From Candidatus Sulfotelmatobacter sp. (GTDB lineage: Bacteria > Acidobacteriota > Terriglobia > Terriglobales > Acidobacteriaceae): a stretch of DNA of 36,503 bases. Made by a program: the position numbers and the translations under genes. The notes below the pieces were generated by a model, which had not been told where the DNA came from, ran no database searches, and was given only the letters and a program-made list of their open reading frames with translations. The stretch lies in NCBI GenBank assembly GCA_025462865.1, contig JAOAPI010000058.1, forward strand, positions 114,090-150,592, given 5' to 3'. Below, piece after piece: positions 31,873 through 36,503 of the stretch (positions are counted from its first letter, which is position 1; every line of letters begins with the position of its first letter).

Positions 31873-32810
31873 GCAGTTCTCCCGGCGGTGGTTTCAGAGC
31901 GCCGCAGCTTCTCCACAAAATAAGTCTCCAGCGAAGTGCGGACGGGTATTACCGCAATCAGACGTTGCCGCTCGCGACGCAGAATATCGATGACCGCATC
32001 CTGCTGGTTCTCATCAATGATGGCGCGGACCCGGTCTCCGCTCACATGGATTTCGGCGCCGAGTGCTTTGATCGAGGCGGGAACCAGCGAGCCTTGCCAA
32101 ACCATTTCAACTTTTCCTTGAACACTTGAAGTGAGATCCTCGATTGCGCCTATGCCACGAAGTTCTCCCTTATGAACGATGGCCACGCGATCGCAAAGCG
32201 CTTCGGCGTCTGACAATATGTGAGTCGAGAAGAACACGGTCTTACCCTTGTGTTTGAGTTCTTCCATTAAATCGCGTACTTCCCGGCGGCCCATCGGGTC
32301 CAGCCCAGACATGGGTTCGTCGAAGAATACGAGTTTGGGATTGTGCAGGATGGCTTGCCCGATTCCTACACGCTGCAACATACCTTTGGAAAATTTGCGC
32401 AATTGCACCCCTCGCACGTCACGCAATCCAACCTGGTGGAGGACCTCGTCCACACGCACTTTGCGCTGCTTAGCCGGAACGCCGGAAAGCTGCCCATAGT
32501 ATTCCAGCAATTCGTGCGCGGTGAGGTGGTCGTAAAAATACGGCTGCTCGGGAAGGAAACCAATCTGTGCCTTCACCACCGGATCGGTCCACTCGTGGTC
32601 CAGAATCCGGGCCGACCCCGCAGTCGGAAATACCAGTCCCATCAATAGCTTTAAAGTGGTAGTCTTGCCGGCGCCATTGGGGCCGAGAAATCCGAAAATC
32701 TCTCCATCCTCCACCGTAAGATGCAGGGGATGTAATGCGCGCTTCGTATGCTTGCGCCAAAACCCCACACTGTAGGTTTTTTCTAACCCTAAGATTTCAA
32801 TCGCAGGCAT
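31869..32810 (-). CDS. ABC transporter ATP-binding protein
   Basis: A 313-aa ATPase. Walker A is GPNGAGKTT (about 43-51), the Q-loop is GFLPEQPYFYD, the signature is KFSKGMLQRVG, Walker B is LVFFDEPMSGLDP and the H-loop is FFSTHILSDAEAL. The extra C-terminal 80 residues are seen in the CcmA/NatA/DrrA-like export ATPases that pair with ABC-2 permeases. First gene of the ATPase-permease-TPR operon. Confidence 0.95.
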   Translation of the reverse strand: MPAIEILGLEKTYSVGFWRKHTKRALHPLHLTVEDGEIFGFLGPNGAGKTTTLKLLMGLVFPTAGSARILDHEWTDPVVKAQIGFLPEQPYFYDHLTAHELLEYYGQLSGVPAKQRKVRVDEVLHQVGLRDVRGVQLRKFSKGMLQRVGIGQAILHNPKLVFFDEPMSGLDPMGRREVRDLMEELKHKGKTVFFSTHILSDAEALCDRVAIVHKGELRGIGAIEDLTSSVQGKVEMVWQGSLVPASIKALGAEIHVSGDRVRAIIDENQQDAVIDILRRERQRLIAVIPVRTSLETYFVEKLRRSETTAGRTA

Positions 32811-32977
32811 ATGGATACGGTGTAACCGCGAGGGAATATTCTTACTTTTCCAAGGAAAATTATAAGCAAATCCGGCAAAGAGGAAAATAGCGGCACAATC
32901 TTTAAGCGTTACGAAAGTAAAAACCGCTAAGGCCAGTGGGCTGGACCCTGAGAGGCGGATGTATCTATAACAGGAGA

Positions 32978-33490
32978 TCAGTTCATTGGGGTCAATATGC
33001 CGCAGCTATTGTGGCTGGGAACGAGCGTAATGGTTCCGGCGGGCTGAAGGCGCAAAACCGCGTCTTCTACCGAACAATAGGAGCGTGTTCCGTGAACACT
33101 GCTTAGTGGCGTGCCGGTCGAGTAGAACTGGTCATTGAAGAGGCTTCCCGCGCTCGCTGACCCAGTGGCATCAAAGCTATAACCGCTTTTTCCGTTTCCA
33201 CCGCCATTGGTTGCCAGACTATTATCGACAAGACAAGCTGTGGCGATTCCCGGAGTGCATGGAGACGCGCCGCCCAAGGGGGCCAGTGCCAAGGGATAGC
33301 CGATCGTGGGGTAGGCGCTGAAATAGGCGATTTCCGCCGTGCTGATGCTCCGAACAGAGGCGGCGGCGGAGGAATCGTTGGCCGCCATGCGGGCGCGCAT
33401 CAGGTTTGGGATTGCGATCGCCGCAATAATCAAGATAATAGCGACCACAATCAACAACTCCACCAACGAGAACCCCTTTTCATTCCGCAT
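32978..33490 (-). CDS. Type IV pilin-like protein, divergent paralogue
   Basis: A 170-aa prepilin-like protein from ATG 33490 (MRNEKGFSLVELLIVVAIIL), chosen because GGGAG lies 8 nt upstream; the longer frame from 33577 is upstream DNA. The prepilin peptidase site is KG|FSLVE, with the conserved Glu at mature position 5 and an N-terminal helix to about residue 32. The globular part has SGYSFDATGSA, a SYCSVEDAVLRLQPAGTI block and a final Cys (SHNSCG). It shares that layout with the pilin at 35244 but is clearly diverged. It lies across the PAP2 gene from the tandem pilin pair. Confidence 0.88.
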   Translation of the reverse strand: MRNEKGFSLVELLIVVAIILIIAAIAIPNLMRARMAANDSSAAASVRSISTAEIAYFSAYPTIGYPLALAPLGGASPCTPGIATACLVDNSLATNGGGNGKSGYSFDATGSASAGSLFNDQFYSTGTPLSSVHGTRSYCSVEDAVLRLQPAGTITLVPSHNSCGILTPMN

Positions 33491-33744
33491 TAACTGTTCT
33501 CCCATTCCCAGGTTTTCCTCGGACCAGGTCGATGTTCCCGAGAAATTCCCCACTTTACGTCGCATGTGGAGGACCAACGCGGGGAGAACTCATGTCTAAG
33601 AATAGAGTTAGACTAAACCTATCATTTTCAGCGAGATACGTCCTGCGCGGTGAGGGCAATTCGTAGTTGAGGGTCCGCTATGTCAAACCCTCTGACAAAT
33701 TGTGTCAATGTGGGACGAATCCGAAGCCCAAAGAGAGGTTTCGG

Positions 33745-35010
33745 TCACTTCGAGGACGCCGCTGCCATGCGCGAAACTACTATCGACTCTTTGCCGGTAG
33801 CGACCCCGGTTGATTTCTGCCCGCACAGCTTGCTCTCCATCCAAAATGTCATGGAGGCAGTGCCCAGAATGAGAGTCCACGGAAGTGCCGGAGATTTAAG
33901 AACCCATGGGAGACCAAATCGTATCAGTGCGAGCCAAGCTGCGGTGCATCCGACGCCTGAAATCATGGCGGGGATGCGCCACTTGTTGGGGGTTGAATAG
34001 AATGCCGCCGCCTGCACGGCCAGCGCAAAGGGCAAGCTGACAATCAGGTCGACTAAATAGTGCTGTCCTCCGCCCATCGTGGCCACCACGGTCAGCGCAA
34101 CGTAAAGTAGCAACCCGGCACGCAGAGCCCGCGGGAGACCTCTACTGTTCCACCAGAGCAAGATCACCCATGCCATATGCAGTGAGGGCATCGCGTTGCG
34201 CGGAATGCTCGGCGCAATCGACATTTTCTGCAGCGAAAGTGTGGACAAATCCTGGTACGCGACGCTGTTCGACGGAAAGCTTTGACCAAAAGCGTAGATC
34301 GGCCCCGTACCCGGCACCACGTTGTACAAGATCCACCCACTACAGCCAGCAACTAGGAGGACGATTAGCATGTGCCCGGAGATCCTTCTTGCCCCAAGGG
34401 GAACCCTCCAGGCGCACACCAACGCCATTGCGAATGGCAGCGACAGGTACGTCAGCATCGCACTTCGACTCAGGGCGAGGCTGCTGTACATGATTCTTCC
34501 CATCCAAAAGCTGGGCTGGAATCCGAGGCTTCCATCGAAGACATAGAGCCAGGCGTCGTCGGTTTGTGGACTGAGTCCGGTAGCCAAGCTCAACACTCGG
34601 GCGGAAACAAAAATGAACAAAATCAAAATCAGACAGGGTAACAGCACTGCCACGGCATTCTCCCGGTCCGCCTGTTCTGACCACAAAGCGCGGAGCCCGA
34701 GCAACAACAAAGCTCCGAAGCCCAGGACCGCAAACGCGCTGGCAATGCGAAGCACCCAAAACGGTACCTGTGGCAAATGAATGATCTTGACGAAGAGTGC
34801 CGAGGTCAACAGCCAGCTGTAAATCTCCCAACGGGAAGGGGAGCAGCGTAAAAAAAACACAAAGCCGCCGGCAATCGCGAAAGGCAAATACGGCTCATCA
34901 AAGTTGGTGAGGAACGCTCCAGCGATGACGAGGGCGATCCACGCAGCCGAGAAAGCCGATGGGACAAAAACCGAATTCGGTCGCGAAAGGGTAAGTTTTT
35001 CCCAAGCCAT
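33745..35010 (-). CDS. PAP2-superfamily membrane enzyme (inositolphosphotransferase-like)
   Basis: A 421-aa polytopic membrane protein with roughly ten helices. The C-terminal part has the lipid phosphatase/phosphotransferase motifs in the AUR1-like form: NVVPGTGPIYAF (230-241), PSLHMAW with H278, and GGGQHYLVDLI with H317 and D321. The first helices (20-200) are not conserved motifs. Such enzymes dephosphorylate or transfer phosphate-bearing head groups of lipids at the membrane; a ceramide- or undecaprenyl-phosphate substrate is possible but not shown. It is a single gene between the pilin genes on the same strand. Confidence 0.82.
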   Translation of the reverse strand: MAWEKLTLSRPNSVFVPSAFSAAWIALVIAGAFLTNFDEPYLPFAIAGGFVFFLRCSPSRWEIYSWLLTSALFVKIIHLPQVPFWVLRIASAFAVLGFGALLLLGLRALWSEQADRENAVAVLLPCLILILFIFVSARVLSLATGLSPQTDDAWLYVFDGSLGFQPSFWMGRIMYSSLALSRSAMLTYLSLPFAMALVCAWRVPLGARRISGHMLIVLLVAGCSGWILYNVVPGTGPIYAFGQSFPSNSVAYQDLSTLSLQKMSIAPSIPRNAMPSLHMAWVILLWWNSRGLPRALRAGLLLYVALTVVATMGGGQHYLVDLIVSLPFALAVQAAAFYSTPNKWRIPAMISGVGCTAAWLALIRFGLPWVLKSPALPWTLILGTASMTFWMESKLCGQKSTGVATGKESIVVSRMAAASSK

Positions 35011-35174
35011 ACTGGTCGCTTCTTGGAAAATGCGCTATCAGTCCTTAAAGATGAATGCGTAGTCATTGTACTTTGCGGCGCGCGAGGACTGCCGATTACG
35101 GAAGTTTGGAATCCATGACAAAAGCAGAGCAGGTGAGAAGTGTCTCTTTAGATGTTGGCCGAGCGCAAAAGCAA

Positions 35175-35204
35175 GAGAGCAGCGAAGTTGTCTTCGCTGC
35201 TCTC
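35175..35204 (-). terminator. Hairpin downstream of pilin gene 2
   Basis: A perfect 13-bp stem: GAGAGCAGCGAAG (35175-35187), loop TTGT, CTTCGCTGCTCTC (35192-35204), ending about 40 nt beyond the pilin stop at 35244. On the minus strand it is followed by TTGCTTTT, on the plus strand by AGTTTTT, so it may work in both directions. Confidence 0.7.
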
Positions 35205-35243
35205 AGTTTTTGGACCGTTCCCAATTTCATCGAACTAACTAGG

Positions 35244-35768
35244 TTAGTTCGCGAGCGGGTTCAGTTTCTGGCAAGCGGCATAGCTGCCGACGATCGTGAT
35301 GGTGCCGGCTGGTTGCGTACGGACAACGCCATCGTCCACTGCACAATAGGCCTTGCTACCGGTCGTCGAAGCCAGAGGTGTGGCAGTGGTCAAGAACTGG
35401 TTGGGAACCGCAGCGCCCGCACCGGTGCTCTCAACCGAGTCAAAGGTATAGCCACTCTTACCAGAGGCCGCCGGGGTACCGTTGTTGGCCAAATTGCTAT
35501 CGATGAGGCAGGCAGACGTAGAACTGGGGGCGCAAGCCGCGCCAATCGCGCCGCCTAAAGCTAACAAGCCAGTGTAGCCAATCGTGGGGAATGCCGCGAA
35601 ATAGCCCACTTCGGCGGTTACGATGGAGCGCTCGGAAGCGGCCGCGGACGAATCGTTGGCTGCCATCTTGGCGCGCATCAGGTTCGGAATTGCAATCGCT
35701 GCGATGATCAGAATAATAGCCACCACGATCAGCAGCTCAATGAGTGAGAAACCCTTCTGTTTCCGCAT
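35244..35768 (-). CDS. Type IV pilin-like protein (tandem copy A)
   Basis: A 174-aa prepilin, ATG 35768 with AAGGGG 9 nt upstream. It begins MRKQKGFSLIELLIVVAIIL; cleavage after Gly6 leaves mature Phe1 and Glu5, the marks of type IV pilins. The globular part is short and Ala/Thr/Gly-rich, with CAPSSTSAC, AYCAVDDGVV and AACQ giving four Cys for disulfides. A near-identical copy follows upstream of it (36259 onward), and a sigma-54-like promoter sits at 35847-35863. It probably forms or caps a surface fibre for adhesion, motility or DNA uptake. Confidence 0.93.
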   Translation of the reverse strand: MRKQKGFSLIELLIVVAIILIIAAIAIPNLMRAKMAANDSSAAASERSIVTAEVGYFAAFPTIGYTGLLALGGAIGAACAPSSTSACLIDSNLANNGTPAASGKSGYTFDSVESTGAGAAVPNQFLTTATPLASTTGSKAYCAVDDGVVRTQPAGTITIVGSYAACQKLNPLAN

Positions 35769-35846
35769 CTTCTTTTTCCCCTTGTTAATAGGCTGTCTTT
35801 AGAATTCGGACGCTGTGCGTCTACTGCGAAAAGCCGATTCTGATTT

Positions 35847-35863
35847 TGCACTTGTCGGGCCAA
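35847..35863 (-). promoter_or_regulatory. Candidate sigma-54 promoter of pilin copy A
   Basis: On the minus strand TTGGCCCGACAAGTGCA: the GG and GC elements are separated by exactly 10 nt, matching the -24/-12 form TGGCAC-N5-TTGC except that the -12 element reads GTGC instead of TTGC. The predicted start near 35836 would give a leader of about 68 nt before ATG 35768. Confidence 0.5.
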
Positions 35864-36191
35864 ATCTGATAGTTACCGTGGTGTCAGCACTAACTTGGGA
35901 ATTCCTTATTTTTCAATGGGCTCACAAGATTTACCTTCATGTGAGGGTTACGCGGATTGCAACTATGCCAAAATCCGTCGCGAAATCCTGACATTTCCTG
36001 TCAGTGTAACGGGAGCTCTTTGTTTGATGGATGGGTTTGACGGATCGATGTTTGAACGAATCGAGCGCCTCAAGCCCTCGCTTTCGGTTGTGTCCGGTGC
36101 CAGCTTGGACGCCGAGGAATGAGCTCTTAATCTTGGTGCAAATTGCTAGAGTGCCAAGAACTACGCACGAAAAGGAAATAGTACAAAACAC

Positions 36192-36221
36192 GAGAGCAGC
36201 GAGGTTGGCCTCGCTGCTCTC
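36192..36221 (-). terminator. Hairpin downstream of pilin gene 3
   Basis: GAGAGCAGCGAGG (36192-36204), loop TTGG, CCTCGCTGCTCTC (36209-36221): a perfect 13-bp stem in the same relative position as the hairpin at 35175, with paired substitutions that keep the stem. The minus-strand continuation is GTGTTTTG. Confidence 0.7.
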
Positions 36222-36258
36222 GGTTTTGGACCGTTCCAACTTCAACGAACTGACTATG

Positions 36259-36503
36259 TTAGTTCGCGAGCGGGTTCAGTTTCTGGCAAGCGGCATAGCT
36301 GCCGACGATAGTGATGGTGCCGGCTGGTTGTGTACGGACAACGCCATCGTCCACCGCACAATAGGCCTTGCTACCAGTCGTCGCGGCCAGAGGTGTCGCA
36401 GTGGTCAAGAACTGGTTGGGAACCGCAGCGCCCGCACCGGTGCTTTCAACCGAGGCAAAGCTGTAACCGCTCTTACCAGAGGCGGCCGGAGTACCGTTGT
36501 TGG
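36259..36503 (-). CDS. Type IV pilin-like protein (tandem copy B), partial
   Basis: The C-terminal 80 residues of a third pilin gene; its 5' part lies beyond the window. The protein segment is almost the same as copy A: of 80 residues only three differ (YTFDS versus YSFAS, and STTGS versus ATTGS). The stop TAA is 36259-36261. The DNA match continues past the stop into the terminator hairpin, showing duplication of a whole gene unit about 1.0 kb long. Confidence 0.92.
   Translation of the reverse strand, partial: NNGTPAASGKSGYSFASVESTGAGAAVPNQFLTTATPLAATTGSKAYCAVDDGVVRTQPAGTITIVGSYAACQKLNPLAN

Larger units (their letters stand above)
35769..36258. other. Intergenic region between the tandem pilin copies
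   Basis: This 490-nt gap contains the promoter region of copy A on its left and the trailer and terminator of the next copy on its right. Open frames on both strands are present, but the minus-strand one runs through the terminator hairpin and neither has a ribosome site. I see no third gene here. Confidence 0.6.

Noticed and set aside
35895..36245. Open frames on both strands in the gap between pilin copies
   Set aside because: The minus-strand frame reads through the terminator hairpin, the plus-strand one has no ribosome site, and neither resembles a protein family.
1..36503. tRNA, rRNA and CRISPR loci
   Set aside because: I searched by eye for tRNA-like cloverleaf ends, rRNA-conserved words and regular repeat-spacer arrays and saw none; in particular no tRNA lies at either candidate end of the integrated element.

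Overview
This window looks like the chromosome of a soil-type Acidobacteriota bacterium (Terriglobia/Koribacter-like). That is an inference from gene content and style: short type IV pilin-like proteins with a GFSLIELLIVVAIILIIAAI-type start, a cytochrome b with a fused cytochrome c tail, a Zn-ribbon plus XRE regulator, and an integrase with a Cys-rich N-terminus. No 16S rRNA or tRNA gene is visible, so the assignment cannot be proven here. Most genes lie on the minus strand.

Layout. (1) 61-2404: a bc-type quinol oxidase module (cytochrome b-c fusion, Rieske protein, small cytochrome c). (2) 2563-3381: a lone plus-strand protein of unknown function. (3) 3402-7830: the conserved envelope/isoprenoid cluster uppS-cdsA-dxr-rseP, reading leftwards. 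(4) 8027-9978: an HtrA-like protease and a Zn-ribbon/XRE regulator with a good terminator. (5) About 10.3-20.36 kb: an integrated phage-derived element. It has a tyrosine integrase at its right end, an HK97-type major capsid protein, a tape measure protein, a GT-A-like glycosyltransferase and several small unknown genes, but no terminase, portal, protease, tail tube or lysis gene. A control region at 11.73-12.04 kb carries a mirror array of 12-bp-phased iterons and several palindromes. (6) 20387-21010: an HD-domain hydrolase. (7) 21074-28582: a leftward catabolic cluster: B12-binding protein, unknown protein, a crotonase-fold protein lacking both catalytic glutamates, an MCC-type carboxyltransferase, HMG-CoA lyase, a methylglutaconyl-CoA hydratase-like protein, a hot-dog thioesterase and histidine ammonia-lyase. 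It fits leucine/isovalerate breakdown feeding acetyl-CoA plus acetoacetate, with histidine deamination attached. (8) 28642-29297: an AlkA-type DNA glycosylase broken by one frameshift. (9) 29347-32810: a methyltransferase, then a translationally coupled ABC ATPase / permease / TPR lipoprotein-like operon. (10) 32978-36503: three type IV pilin-like genes around a PAP2-type membrane enzyme. The last two pilins are a recent tandem duplication, and the third copy is cut by the window end.

The most unusual stretch is the phage-derived element. It keeps intact capsid and tape measure genes behind what looks like one strong leaderless promoter, yet lacks the packaging machinery. It could be a decaying prophage or a capsid-bearing satellite; the sequence alone does not decide.
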